Translations under genes and position numbers: made by a program
The notes under the pieces: generated by a model
Told to the model about the DNA's origin: nothing
What the model saw: the letters and a program-made list of their open reading frames with translations, nothing else
Databases searched by the model: none
Shown here: piece by piece, positions 32,301 through 45,100 of the stretch
Layout of the letters: every line of letters begins with the position of its first letter
How positions within the stretch are numbered: the stretch's first letter is position 1
Assembly: GCA_016987375.1 (NCBI GenBank)
Contig: PJRA01000453.1
Location: 116,096-180,095 of the forward strand
Reading direction: 5' to 3'
Length of the DNA stretch: 64,000 nt
DNA from: Brachionus koreanus
Lineage: Eukaryota > Rotifera > Eurotatoria > Ploima > Brachionidae

Positions 32301-35300
32301 TGATATCTAAGATCCAAGTCATTTGACTCGATCAAATTGCGTATCAATTGACTTGACTTGTAGTGCAAATTTTTGAATGGCAAGTGAAGAACACGAAATA
32401 TTTGTCGTACAATCAAACCGATTGTGTAGTGTCGATGAAAGTATTCTTTAGACTCGTACAGCTTCGAGTCGACAAAGCCAATTGGCAAATTTAATTGAAT
32501 AAAATGCTCGTTCGAGCTTAGTATGCGCAAAAAGTCTATTTGTTCCGAGTTAATCACTCTAATTGAATTGAAAAGTAAAAATTTCAATTGATTTTGTTTC
32601 ATATTGTTTGTGTTTTTGTTCAATAGCTTCAATTGTGTGCTCAAATTGGTCAAATATTTGTTAAGCTCTGAGAAATACAAATCGATCAATTTGAATAGAA
32701 AGCCTCGGTCGATTAAGGAAAAAAGTTCGTTGACAAAAAACCCAATCGAATTGCTCAATAGAGAGGACAATTTTTCGCTAGATCTCAACTGGTCTAAATT
32801 TAGATAAACCTGAGTGCAAGAGCGAAACGATTGCTGTATGCGATTAAGACCAACTTGCTGCATGTTTATTATTTCAATTATTAAAAGTTTTATCAATTTT
32901 TCCAAATCGAATAGAAATTTTTTGCTTATTTTGCTAGTTAGACTCAAATTTAGAGTGGTATTGGAATTGATGGGCGGCTTGAATTTGAGCAAAAATGAGC
33001 CCAATGATTTGTGCATCATGTCGAAAAAAAACCACGAATTTTTAAGCAATAAATCTCTCAACAATTGAGTTTCTTGATTTAGTTTTTTACCCATTTGAGT
33101 GAGCCATTCGTTGAGAATGTCCTCATGAAGTAGACAATAGTCCAAATAGGTCGAATATTTGACATACTGGACCAACAAATGATTACGCTTTTGTTCTGCT
33201 CCGGCAAGATTGTTTATTCTGTTGACTATTTTGGCCAAAGTTTCGAAACACAAGCTCGCTATTTGTTTTGTATTAACCATTAAATTGAACAACTTGTCCA
33301 AGACCAAATTTAAAAACTTGCACATTACTTCTGTATCCACAAAGCAAAGATCTACTATTGATTGTTTTAAAAGTTGAAATTCCAACTTAGATAATTCGAT
33401 GCCAAGTTGTTGATTTTGATTATTCAAGTTGGAAAATTTGAGAAAATTTTCCAAATAGACATCTTGTGTGTGAATTGTTGAGACTAGTTTTAAACGAATA
33501 TCAAAATAGGATTTTGAATTAATGGAGCTTGAGAGTCCGCTGTTTGCTTGCGTTTGAGAGTTTAATGATGTAGTTGAACTGGTCGAGTTAGTTATGATTG
33601 TTGAAACATTGCTAATGTTTGTGCAAGCAATTTTTTCCTCTTTGTTTGACCAATTGTCTATAAAGCTATCGATTTGTTCATCAAAAATGCTCGATGATGA
33701 TGTATTGTTCGAACTGTCATACATTGAATAGTTTAATGCCGAATATCCTGCGGGGAGTTTTTCGAAAGTTATTGGCAATGAATAAACTCCACTCTTGACC
33801 ATTTGACATCTCGTTGTCTTGGTAAATGAACTAAGTTTATTCTCAATTTCTTGAACGGCTCCTTAATATAAATATTTTAAATTTATTTAGAATTTATTTT
33901 TTACCAAAAAATACTTAGTTTAATAAAGTTTTATTTTTTTATTCAATTAATATATTTGTGTATAAAAAATTTATTTAAAATTATTAAAATCAAATTTAAA
34001 CTTAAACAATTTAAATATTGAAAAATATCAACTCTTTACTAGTTTGATTATTGCCTCTTTTGAAAAATATCCCAGAAGAGTTGAGAAATAGTTAAAATAG
34101 GGTTAAACAGAAGCTCGTAACAGAAGTTGATAGGTAGAAGAGTCTTTTAATATTAAATAATATTTTATTCAAAACTAGAGAGATGGTACAAGTTTTTTTA
34201 TTAAATGAATATATTTTTTTTCTTAAGTTAATTATTATTTTTATTATTTATTAATTCAAGTGTCATAGGCAAGATTGGAAAAAAACTACTTCGGGTGTAA
34301 ATCACAAAAATTATTTATAAAAAGCCATTTTTTTTAATACTTTTATTTCTGCCTAAAAGCCCGTATAGCCGAGTGGTTTGTGTGTTATTCATGCAAGCAG
34401 AGGATCGAGAGTTCAAAACCCGCTGAGGGTGGAAAAATCTTCAAANNNNNNNNNNNNNNNNNNNNNNNNNNNNNNNNNNNNNNNNNNNNNNNNNNNNNNN
34501 NNNNNNNNNNNNNNNNNNNNNNNNNNNNNNNNNNNNNNNNNNNNNAAAAAAGGTACTTGAAAAGGAGATGAGCGCCTCCCCATTATCCATTAGGATAGAA
34601 TAGGGTCAAAAAAAAATCTGCCTACCTTTATTTTGTTATACAATCAATCGTAAAAAAAATAACCAAATTTTTGTATTCCTGATGGTCGTAAACCTATAAT
34701 AGCAATTTTTTTTTGTGAAAAAAAATCAGATTGTATCGTCTCAGGTCATTAAAAGTTATTTTTTTATAGGAAAACAATATTATTTTATTTGAAAAAATTA
34801 CACTTTCTAATAAATATTTTTATGCCTTTGAAGAAAATATAATAAGCTTTTAGGTCTATCAAAAAAATTACAAGGGTGTTTTTGTATGAATTAAAATGTA
34901 TTATTTTTTATTTTAAAATTTTAATACGACGAAGATCATGTCTTAACAAAAAAAAGATTATATAATAAAATAAAGATAGGCAGAAATAAAAGTATTAAAA
35001 AAATGGCTTTTTTTAAAATAATTTTTGTGATTTAAACCCAGTAGAGTTTTTTTCTAATCTTGATCGGTGTATGTTTTAAAGTATATCTAGACAAAAGAGT
35101 AAAATTTAGAGAAAATTAAAATAATCAAAAAAATTAATTTAAAAAATAGAGTTAAAAATGCGATTAAGATACAAATCAAAATAGGAATTTAAAAAACTAG
35201 ATTAACTCTAAAAAATTATAATTAGGTATAACAGTCTACTTTTAATAAATCGTTTAAAATTGTAAAAAAGAAGTAATAATTTGACTTGTGACAAAGTAAA

Positions 35301-37926
35301 CAAGATGACAAATGATATTTTTAATTAAATACTTATGTGCAGTCATAGTTTTTTAAGAGATCTTCAAATTTTTAACGTCTTTTAAAAGAGTATGTCCAAA
35401 TTTATTTTGCCATTAAAATTAAATTTATTATTATTTTTATTATTTAATATAGCTTAAAGAAAGAAGACACTACACCGTTTCGGAGCTGCTAAGAGGAACT
35501 TTCCCTCTAAATAATATAATATAGAATAAATTAAATGCATTAATATGTCACAGGCATTTTTTATAAATTAAGAAATAAGATAATAAATAGATAAAAAATT
35601 TTTACATAGATTTATTTTTTTTACAATTTAATAAAAATTTTATTCAAATACCTTTTTTTGTGTCCGAGTCCTGATTTAAAGCGGGATTTAATTGCATCGC
35701 TGATCCATTAGGATTGACAAATTGAACAGTTGTTTCATATTGGAATTGTTGCTCCAAAGGCAACCAGCTATAACCGATCACAGTGTCCAATTGATCTTTT
35801 GAATTTTGACAACTTACATGATAAAAAGTAAACAACAAATGGTAGTTTGCGTTTCCGATTAATGCAGGTAGCTTTATTTTTATTTCATCACTGTACTGTG
35901 GGGTCTTGTTATGATAGACAACATTGGCAAATACTTCTTTACAATATTCAGTTGTAGAGGAGGATTTAGCAAATATGACTGGCAGAGCACAGTGTTCGCC
36001 TTCTTCGCCTTTCATTAAATTCACTTTTATGGCTATATTGCGGGCAGATGATGAGTTAAGAAGTGAATTATTGGTCGCATTTTGGCCTGATGCTGCTGAA
36101 TTGGCCGATGCTTTGGAAGAGCCAACGCCACATAAATTAATGTTCAATGGGTATATATACAATAAATTTCTGTACATATAATTTGGTTCATAGACCGGAT
36201 AAGAGTAAAATTCAAGCACATCTTTTATAGGCAATAAATGATTGTGCAATATCAATGGTTGATGATAGTGCGTTTTTTCTTGAGTTACTTGAGAGTTATT
36301 AATTAGAGAATTTGATTTGATCAATTGAAGTTCGGGACTTAGAATAAAATAATTTTGTATACTTTTCGATTCATTTGAGCTAAATGGCGAAAATTCAAGT
36401 TTAAGACAACCAGGCAAGCATTTTAATTTTTTGATTGAATTGGCTGACTTTTTCAAATCGTTTAAGCATCTGTACAAATCTTCGTCCGACAATTTATCAC
36501 TTTCTTGTTTGAAAAACGTATTTATGCTAATTGCAATGGGTTTAAATTTGACCAAATTGATTAAATCTTCATTCTTTAATTCTTTAATTGTGCTGGCACG
36601 TCTGGTAAGCGATTCGTCTCTAGCTCCCTTGCGAAAACTCTCGTATGCATTCTTAACAGACGAAGAGTAAAATTTACTTTGATGAAGCGTTGAACGTCTG
36701 TCTAGACTAGTCGATTTTTCTCCATTTTCTTGACTTGACTGATTGTTATTGTTCAAAATGCTCATAATGTTAATGGCCGTCCATACAAACGGCATTCTGT
36801 ATTTGCCTAGTCTTTCACAAAATTGTTGTGCATTTGAGCACAATTTTTCCACTGAGCTCTGAGACTGCTGTTGAGCTTTGACATAGGGTTCAGCACATTC
36901 GCTAATGTCACCTTGTTGCAAAACCTTATCCACTCTAACCACCAAGTACAAGTCATTTGACGGATGAGTTATATTCAAAATGCATGCTTTGGCTTGTGTG
37001 GACAAGTCTTCATGTGTCTGATGAGAATTAAGCATGTGCTTAAGTGTGTCACTATTCATGTCAAAATAGAAATTTTCTGACACTTTTTTCTTAGTTTTTA
37101 GATCGTAAAGAGCCATCGAGGCCCAAACGGGCTCGATTTCTAAGTCAAATTTCAAATGTGTACATTTAACAAGAACTCGATTTGATTCGTGCTCTTTGGG
37201 TGGATGTAAAATTGGCCGATTTTCAACCACAATGCTTGCATTGGCAAAATCTTGATTTGGATAAAACTGGAATATTGAATTGACCCGTTGGTTTTCTCTT
37301 AATAGTTCGGTTTCTCTGTCAATCAATTCTGCAGGTAAGTGTTCGAAAAGAACTTTCAATATCGGATCAGGCTCTAGTTTTTCCATGTCGGATATAATCC
37401 AGCTTGTTCGCTGATTTGATGGTACATTATTTTGTTCCAAATTTTGTGCACATCCATCTGTGCTTGTTTGATCACATTCATACTCTTGAATTTCACATTT
37501 TTTGCTTAGTCTATTCAAATCTGACTTTTTTGACTTGATCAAGTTAATAGAAGAAAATTTTTCATAGCTTGAATGTCATTTTATTTAAAATTTAATCAAA
37601 TAAAATTTAAAAAAAATTTTTTTTATTTTTACTTTTTTAGAAGTGTTTGATAATTAGAGTTATAGCTTTTGATACACTCGCTGATGTGAATGTCAAGTTC
37701 AGCTCTTAAAAAAATCAATTAGTTTAGTAATATTTTTGATTTAAATTTAAAAAAAAAAAATTATTTACTCGATTTCTGGCTTAGGAAATTCAAGAGTGCT
37801 TATTTTTTTCTGTATCTCAACCAATTCAATGTCATCGTTAGGATAAAGAATCATGTGTCTAAGTGGGTCATTTTCCAGTTCGCTTCGATTGGTAATTATA
37901 AACTTTTCATAATCTATTGGCTCCAT
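29372..37926 (-). CDS. DOCK-C (DOCK6/7/8-type) guanine nucleotide exchange factor
   Basis: Exons 37926-37769, 37704-37633, 37567-35652 and 33861-29372 join in frame to 2,211 aa, close to vertebrate DOCK7. The start is ATG at 37926 ('MEPIDYEKFIITNRSEL'). The N-terminal segments 'NDPLRHMILYPNDDIE', 'PVWASMALYDLKTKKKVSEN' and 'AQQFCERLGKYRMPFVWTA' are diagnostic of the DOCK6/7/8 branch. DHR-1 (C2-like, phosphoinositide binding) spans about 535-700 ('YPLNINLCGVGSS' onward). DHR-2, the Rac/Cdc42 exchange domain, spans about 1760-2190: 'SGLIG-like' lobe A, 'TYFRVGFYGEKFDDL', and the alpha10 nucleotide-sensor loop 'GCVGTTVNQGPLE' with its Val at about 2115. The last part, 'NKLRLCFKEFSRRCADALKK', is typical. 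It acts on the actin cytoskeleton, downstream of membrane receptors. A Ser/Asn-rich linker follows DHR-1. Confidence 0.93.
34355..34616 (+). mobile_element. tRNA-derived SINE with target-site duplication
   Basis: The head resembles a tRNA (Leu/Ser-like A box 'TAGCCGAGTGG', B-box-like 'GAGTTCAAAACCC'). The body carries 'GAAAAGGAGATGAGCGCCTC', shared with 4251-4300, and the tail is A-rich. TCTGCCT flanks both sides (34348-34354, 34617-34623) and, with one copy removed, the fold-back arm is continuous. The middle is lost in a 100-N gap. Confidence 0.8.
34446..34545. other. Assembly gap (100 N)
   Basis: A run of exactly 100 N inside the SINE, probably a placeholder of unknown true length. Confidence 0.99.
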
Positions 37927-39435
37927 TGGCAAAAATTTCTTGTTTATTCATCGATTTGAAAATTTACTAAACGCGATTTATTCGTTATTGTTTTGATTAG
38001 TTTGGCCAAAGGATTAGAATCGAGACTAAAAGATACATCGCTAAAGTTCAATGTATGTTCAACACGAAACAAGAATTATATTCGACCTATTGATTAAATT
38101 AGTTTTAAATCGATTTTTCGACCACAGTGACATTCATTTTGACTTGAATATTAATTCGACAAGATAAAATTATAATTATTCTTTAATACTAAAAACTAAG
38201 CGAAATATATCATAAAAATATAAAATATATAGATCGAAAATAAAAATTTGTTTGAACAAGTGTCAAAAGACAAAAAAAAGAAAAATTTCATGTATCATCA
38301 GAAGTCATCTATCAATTAAAAAAAAAAAATAAAGAGTTAAAATATTGAACACTTTTTGGGTTCATAGAAAAATGCCTCCTTGATTCACGTGTGTCAGAAA
38401 AACTTAAGAAATCAGTCAAATTAAATATTAATTTATTTTTGATTTGGTATAATGAAAAATTGTCTCTACTTTAAAACTTTTGTGCATACCTGATGATTTC
38501 TCTTTAAAGCTTTAACTTTTTTTTTTTAATTTAATTTAAATTACTTGATAAAGCATTAGATATTTATTTAACTAAGATTATGCTAAATATTGAAGATTAT
38601 AAATTTAATAAAAATGTTTAATGGATTCAATATCTGTTTTTCTTATGAAAATATTAATCAATTTTAATAAAAGTATATGAAACAAAAAAATTCGATTGCT
38701 GTAAGAAGAAGGGACTTTCAATGCATTTAAAATTTTTCAAATAGAAATTTACTCATTTATTTTATATTTTGAGTATGAACTTACCATCGGCAATTACACT
38801 CAGCCAGGATTGCTGTTCAAAAAAATATTAATCAAACTTCTTTTTTCTTAAGAAATCTGAAGGAAAAATTCAAAAATTCAAACTAACTTTAAAAATAGTT
38901 AAACATAATTGTGATAAAAATTTCATTTTAGAACTAATGTCAATTTAAATATAAAAGCTTGTTTCGATCTGTAATAATAATTTGCATAACTGCCTTTGTT
39001 TAGAAATGCTTAAACAAGAAAAAGCATTAGTCATAATAGATTTTTAATTTTTTATTAAAAAAATAATTTGAAGCTTTAAAAAAGATGTTGAATATTTAGA
39101 AAAGATTTTTGTATGCAAAGAAATGTACAATATGCTCAAATTGAATAAATTTCAAAAAAATAATAAAAATGCTATCATCTAAAATCTGTTTTAAAAATTA
39201 GACAATATTTGATAATTTCTTTTGCATTAAAAAAAGTTGGATCATTGATTTTTTTCTCAGTTTATTTTATCAAATTTGATTTTTTTTTTCAAAATAAATG
39301 AAATAAAACTTGAATTAAAGCAATGAATGGTAAAATATCTTAAAATATAAATTATTCATCTAAAAATAAATTAGGTTTCACATAAACATAAAAATATACA
39401 ATAATTTTTGCTTGTTAATTTTAAATTTTTTTTTC
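37927..39435. other. AT-rich intergenic stretch
   Basis: Upstream of the DOCK start and downstream of CEP19. It should contain the DOCK promoter, but no individual motif can be defended. Confidence 0.55.
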
Positions 39436-40137
39436 CTAAAATGACCCACTAGATTCATCATCACTTTTTGCTGTTTCCAATTTTTCTTCGTCATCTTTTT
39501 TTGGCTTTCTGGCAAAATTCAAAATTTCATTGTCACTTTCATCTTCATCATTATCTTGATTATTCTCAACTGGCAAATCATCTTCAACTTCGTCTTCAAA
39601 ATCGTAGAAATTAGATTTTACTGATTTCATTTTGTCAGCTAATAAATCAATAGTTTTGCTAGTATTTTTAGTATCATTAAATTTTAAAGTTTCAAAAAGA
39701 CTTTGATTTTTAACGGCCTTGACTTCATCTATAGTTGATACACTAGGTGGATTTTTTTCATCATCGTCAGTGTCATGAAAATCATCATCATAATCAGATT
39801 TTGATTTTAAGTCAGTTTTTAAATCCGAGTCGTTTAACGAAGTATCAAATTTTTTGGCTCTATTCAAACTTTCATTTAAAGTATATCCTTTCATATTATC
39901 TTGAAGTATAAAAAACATTTTCTCCAATTTATTGCTGGATATTTTTTCAAAATATTGCTTATGCTTTGGATTGTTTTTGAACTGTTCGACATAAAGTGTA
40001 ATATTGCTTAATATGTCCAAATTTTTGGCCGGTATAGTTCTATTACGAAGTTTGGACCGATCTCGATAGACTAAAATAATTGAACAAGGGTCGAATTTTA
40101 GACCCAAACGGATAGGTGTAATAGATGTAAAAGCCAT
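39436..40137 (-). CDS. CEP19: CEP19 homologue (centrosomal/ciliary base protein)
   Basis: Intronless, 233 aa, ATG start. The N-terminal about 85 residues match the CEP19 signature: 'LGLKFDPCSIILVYRD', 'RNRTIPAKNL', 'VEQFKNNPKHKQYFEKIS', 'KLEKMFFILQDNMKG'. CEP19 sits at the mother centriole and is needed to recruit IFT machinery for ciliogenesis. The C-terminal about 120 residues are unlike vertebrate CEP19 (about 165 aa): very acidic, with repeated Asp/Glu-Asp clusters and Ser ('DYDDDFHDTDDDE', 'EDEVEDDLPVE', ending 'DDESSGSF'), probably disordered. Identification rests on the N-terminal block. Confidence 0.85.
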   Translation of the reverse strand: MAFTSITPIRLGLKFDPCSIILVYRDRSKLRNRTIPAKNLDILSNITLYVEQFKNNPKHKQYFEKISSNKLEKMFFILQDNMKGYTLNESLNRAKKFDTSLNDSDLKTDLKSKSDYDDDFHDTDDDEKNPPSVSTIDEVKAVKNQSLFETLKFNDTKNTSKTIDLLADKMKSVKSNFYDFEDEVEDDLPVENNQDNDEDESDNEILNFARKPKKDDEEKLETAKSDDESSGSF

Positions 40138-41238
40138 TGCAATAAAATTTGGAAAATGAATTATTTATTTAAATTTACAATAGAGAAAATAATGAATAAT
40201 TTCGGAATGTGAAAATCATAGATTTTTGTTTCCATGGCGAGGTTCAGATGTTGAAAAATAATTTAAAATAAAAGTATTTTATTTATCAAGGTCTAATTTA
40301 ATCAGTCATTTTTATACATGTAGTGTTTTAAATTTAGAATTAATCATAAAATATGACAATTCAGTCATTATATCATTTTTTTTTAATTTTTATTAAAAAA
40401 ATTTTCATCTGTGCCTTATAAAAATTGATAGATTTTATAAAGTGCAAATCAAAACTTTGATTTAATTCAGATTTTACTCATTTACACTTGGTTCACGTTA
40501 AACAGGTTCGTTAAAAAAATAATCTTAAAAGCTTTTTAAGTGTTGTTGGTTTAGATAAGCTTTTAAATTATACATAAACAAATTAGTAAATAACAACAAT
40601 ATTTAAAAACAAAATTTTTCTAATTAAAGAAAATTTAATATCTTGAACTAAATAAAATTAAATCTCGAACAAGCTAAGAGTGCCTTTTTAAGGACAAACT
40701 ATTAGAGGGATTAAAATTTTTTAAATGGAAGGACTCTAACATTTTTCCAATCCAAAAGCTAAATCAAATCATATTTTATGCTAAATTTCAAGAGATTTGA
40801 ATGCTTTACAAAATTATATGTCTAACTTTGTTCTTCTTTTTAAAAATTTTTGACTAAAAATTCGAAAAAGACCAAACAATATTAGCAATAACCTGTGAAA
40901 TTTCTCTGCATCATTTTAATCATTTGACCTGTCCCTTTACCGTTTCTCTACTTGATGGTATAGGAAAAAAAAGAGAAAATAGAAAAGTAGCAATTACACA
41001 ATGGAATTGGATATTCAATATATCTTGTTTCGAAGCTTGTTTTATATTCTTCGAATAGCCTAAGGATCAATGGAAAAAATCTTAGCGCTGCCCGATATAT
41101 CTTTCACACAACTCCCAAAGTCGATTTGAAATTGCTAGTTACTTCTAATCTTTTGATCTAAGTTCCTGAAAGAGAGTTAATGCATAGAAAAGAATGATAT
41201 AAGATAGATTCAAATAAAGATTTTTTTTTCTACCTTAT

Positions 41239-41385
41239 TCACTCCTTGTGGAGCATAGGATCATTACTTTTGATTTCCACTCTAGTCGATCTTTCGCCTT
41301 CACCCTTGCTTCTCCCCATGTCATTCCCATTTCGGTGAGATCTTTCATGATTGTTGACCTCCATGTTATTGCTGATTTGTTTATG
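41239..41385 (-). pseudogene. 5'-truncated LINE, C-terminus only
   Basis: The minus strand reads 'TWRSTIMKDLTEMGMTWGEA', then 'VKAKDRLEWKSKVMILCSTR', ending at TGA followed by an A-rich run. This is the conserved C-terminal block of endonuclease-reverse transcriptases of the RTE-like ('craniofacial development protein 2-like') group. The frame is intact over this stretch but only the last about 45 codons remain, the usual result of aborted target-primed reverse transcription. Confidence 0.75.
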
Positions 41386-42035
41386 TTACCGAAATAAATT
41401 TTAAGTCTCATTTTTTATTTTAAAAGATTTTAATTAAATTCAACCTAGAATTACAACATTCTGTAATATCTTAGATAATTAAAGCAAAAGTAAATTTACC
41501 ATCAAAAATTTAATTTATTACCGAGAAGCTTAATTTCTTTTTGGCTTTCGAATTTATTTCCATATTTTCGTTTAGGTCCAAGACTGATTTTTCTTTAATT
41601 GTTTTTCATTTTAGCACAAGTATGTTAGATATTAATTTTATTTAATAAATTTTAAGAAAAAATTTTATTTTTCTAACTTTTCCTAAACAAATATTTTAAA
41701 ATAACAAGTGCGTCTTTATGTTCAATACTGTACATGTTTTGACCTTAAGCTTGTTAATAAAGTTAACTGATACTTTTGAGTTGCTAAATTTGATTTTACA
41801 CCATTAAGAATTCAACGAGATATGGTAATTGTGATTTTGATTTTTAGCGGTCAATGGCTTACTTGCTCAGAGAAGGGTATTTTACAAATTACAAACAAAA
41901 AAATTTGTCTGAAAATCGGTCTGAGAATCAAGATTTTTCACAGACCAAGATGGTCAATGAGTTGCAATAGCTAGACACAAGTTCATAGATGAACTTACAA
42001 AACTCAAGCCAGTACCAAACCAAAAATAAACAGCT

Positions 42036-42066
42036 GAACTGATGATGATGATGATGATGATGATGA
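42036..42066 (+). repeat. (GAT)n microsatellite
   Basis: About nine perfect GAT units about 100 bp downstream of the cadherin stop (which is on the other strand). Such arrays sometimes form the 3' tail of non-LTR elements, but no element was recognised next to it. Confidence 0.9.
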
Positions 42067-42168
42067 TTTAGAAACAAATAAGTAAATAAATAAAATAAAA
42101 TATTTTAATTATTTTATTTATAATAAAGAAAATGAAATTAACAAAAAAAATTACAGAATTAAGTAAAC

Positions 42169-45100
42169 TTATAAAACAATTTCTTTATTTTGATAGATGG
42201 GATCAAAGCTAAAAAATCTATTAGTATTATTATTTTTTATCCAAACAATGTCATCCGGATTAGTCGAGGCTCTTGAATTGTTCAATACAAATTGATTATA
42301 AAAAGTATTGTTTATTGTTTCTCTATTTAGATATTTATCAGAATCGTTTTTAACTTTTTTATGCATACAACTTGAATTATTGTGCGGAATTATAAAGTCA
42401 TCATCTTCAAAACTACTTGAATCATCTTCAAACTTATTGTTCAAAATTTCAGTTGTCTGATTGCATTTAAACGAAATTTTTTTAGACTTTTTATCCATTT
42501 TTTTTTCTATTTGACTTTTAGCTGTTTGATTATCGAACAAATATTCCAAATTGTATTTTTGTAAATACTTATCTTTGTTTTCGTTATCAAAATTCTCACA
42601 AATTTTGCGCATTAAAATTGGACTATCCAAAAGATAATCTTTTTGATCATTTTTTTGAATAAATTTGCAATTATTGTCTGTTTCCAACGATGTCAGACAA
42701 ATATTTGGACATGAAAGTTTGGCCCTGTTTTCTTTAAGCAACATCTTGGAAATTTTGAACCTAAGCCATCCGTGAGTTTTTTGGTCGCTTTCACCAGATT
42801 TACAAATCAATGTACTTTGACAATCATTGACTTTTATATCATTTTTCAAAGCATTCTTTTCGCAGTCAAAAAATTTACAAAAAGTTAATAAATAAATAAT
42901 AGAAATAATGAACAAAACAATTAGAACAATAAGCAAAAAAATGATTATTATAGTCAAAATAAACAATGGTAAATTAGTGTTGACCAATACATGGCTAATA
43001 GTATTGAATTTTTTTTTCAAAAAATTTCCTTCTATTTGATCGAACAAATTCTTTTTACTTGATTCAACTAAATAGAGACTTTTAAAATAGGCCTCTAGCT
43101 CTAAAGCTTGTGTACTCGTGGTATATTCACGGATCATGCTTAGAATTATGGTAAAATTTGTACTAAGCTGGTTGGTATTGTTTTTTATTTTAATTTCAAT
43201 GAAACAAACAAATGGTGTTGCCAATACTGAGTTTAGATTTTTGAGACTGTTCAAGTCAGCGTTTAGTATACCGTTTGAAGCTGTTAAAACAAACAGTTCA
43301 ATCTTGTCTATTTTAGACGGGAACAAAAATTCTGTTCTATTCTTCAAATTTTCAACTGAATCATAGCATTTAGTGTTTTCAATTTTAAAATTTATACTGT
43401 CAATTTTTCCATATTTTTGTGAAATTTTTTCTTTGACTTTTATTTTCAACAACTTTAAATATGTCTTGCTAGTGGACGATTCTTTGATTCTTAGTTTGTC
43501 TACCAAATGATTGTAATTAGTGCTTACAAAGAAAACTCTTTCATTTAGCATTTTGATTGATGAGTAATTTTCATCACCCAGGTCGCCCAAAATAGACAGT
43601 TCATTGACAGCCGGCCTAAGTTCTTCTTCATTTAAAATCTCAATATCAATCCCAGCAATGTCTGAATTAGCAGTTCCAGTATTGAATTTGCTTGCTTCGA
43701 TTACAATTAAATTAAATGAATATTTATTTTTTTTAAAAAAATTTTCATTTTTTTTTAATGAAATATTGACGTGTTTATAGTTTTCAGCAGGCTTTAATTT
43801 AAAAAAATCCGATATTTTCTCACTATGATCCCTGCTATCTATGCGAAAAATATACTTGGGATTTAAGTCCGGATCTTTGATCGGAATACTAATGCTCTTA
43901 TTCATGCCTCTTATAAATTCAAATTTAAAATGCTTTTTCTCGAACATTGGCGGGTTGTCATTCAAATCTTGAACATTTATTTTAAATGCAATTACTGAGC
44001 TTATTCTTTTGTCATTTTTATTTTCAGCTTTAATAAAATATTTAAATAAATGACATATTTCTCTGTCTAGTGATCTATTTAGCCTAATTATTCCATTTTG
44101 ATCAATGCTTAAATACTTAAATAGACTCACAGAACACTGAAATATGCTCGATTTTTTAAAATAATTTGGTGAATTGTGCTTTAAGTTTAAATTTGTAGGC
44201 AAAAATAAATCATAATTTAGGGCCATTTTGAGATCAAAATTTTCCGGTTTTAATCGGACCAAATCAATTGGAAATAAATTGTTCTCATTTATATCAACTC
44301 TTAGACCTAGTCGACTAAACATGCTCATTTCTTCATCGTAATCATTCAATTCGTTTTCATTGGAAATAAAATTTTCATCCACTTCATCTTCGTCCAAAAA
44401 ATGGCTATTCAAAATGTTTGCATTTAAAACAATCATTTTAAATGATTTAATTCCTGTTTGTCTATTTGTTAAGCCTTGATCGGATGCTTTTAAATCAATG
44501 TTAAATTTTTTGTACATATCAAAATTAAATTTTGTTCGAATTAAAAATTTCTTCTCTCTAAAGCCCCTATTGTAAGGGCTTAGGGCAGCTTCTATTGAAT
44601 TTTTAATTGCATCACTGATATTCTTATTTGAAGAAAACTTTTCTAATTTTGAATCAATATCAAATAAATTTTGCAAAAAAATTGGATTCTCTTGTTCAAA
44701 CTGGGTGCTAATTTCACACTCATCTATTTGACCATTTGGACCTGAGTCTGGATCATGTATGCTCACAATACCAATAGTTGTGTTAGCTTGAATTGATGTT
44801 GGCAAAAATACTACATCTTCTTTTTTAAATATATTCTCATTAAAATTATATATTGTCTCAAATTTGGGCTCTATTAAACCCGGAATAACAAAAAAATTAA
44901 CTCTTATCTCCGGCTTGTGATTGTTAACATCTTTTACTTGTATATTGATTAGACAAAAATTTGATTTTTGATTAGAGCCATGGTCAAATGCTTTTATTTG
45001 CAGTGTCCAATTTTTTTTATCAGATATTAGTTTATTTTTTAAATACAAAACACCACTTGTTTGATTAAGAGAGAAAAAATTTCTCATTTGATCGCTTATA

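Larger units (their letters stand above)
34271..35061. mobile_element. Fold-back element with ~106-bp inverted arms
   Basis: The left arm is 34271-34354 plus 34624-34645 (interrupted by a SINE). The right arm is 34956-35061. Both total 106 bp and match as inverse copies with few differences (outer end AAGATT, inner part CTTTATTTTGTTATA). The core of about 310 bp is AT-rich with no reading frame. This is a non-autonomous DNA element of unknown family. Confidence 0.8.
33862..35651 (-). other. 1.8-kb DOCK intron hosting nested repeats
   Basis: Donor GTATTT at 35651, acceptor TATTAAG at 33862. The splice is phase 1 and rebuilds Gly. It contains the fold-back element 34271-35061 with a SINE inserted in its left arm, and an assembly gap. 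Confidence 0.85.
40138..42168. other. Intergenic stretch with LINE tail and GAT microsatellite
   Basis: Holds the LINE end at 41239-41385 and a (GAT)9 array near 42036-42066. The remainder shows nothing firm. Confidence 0.6.
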
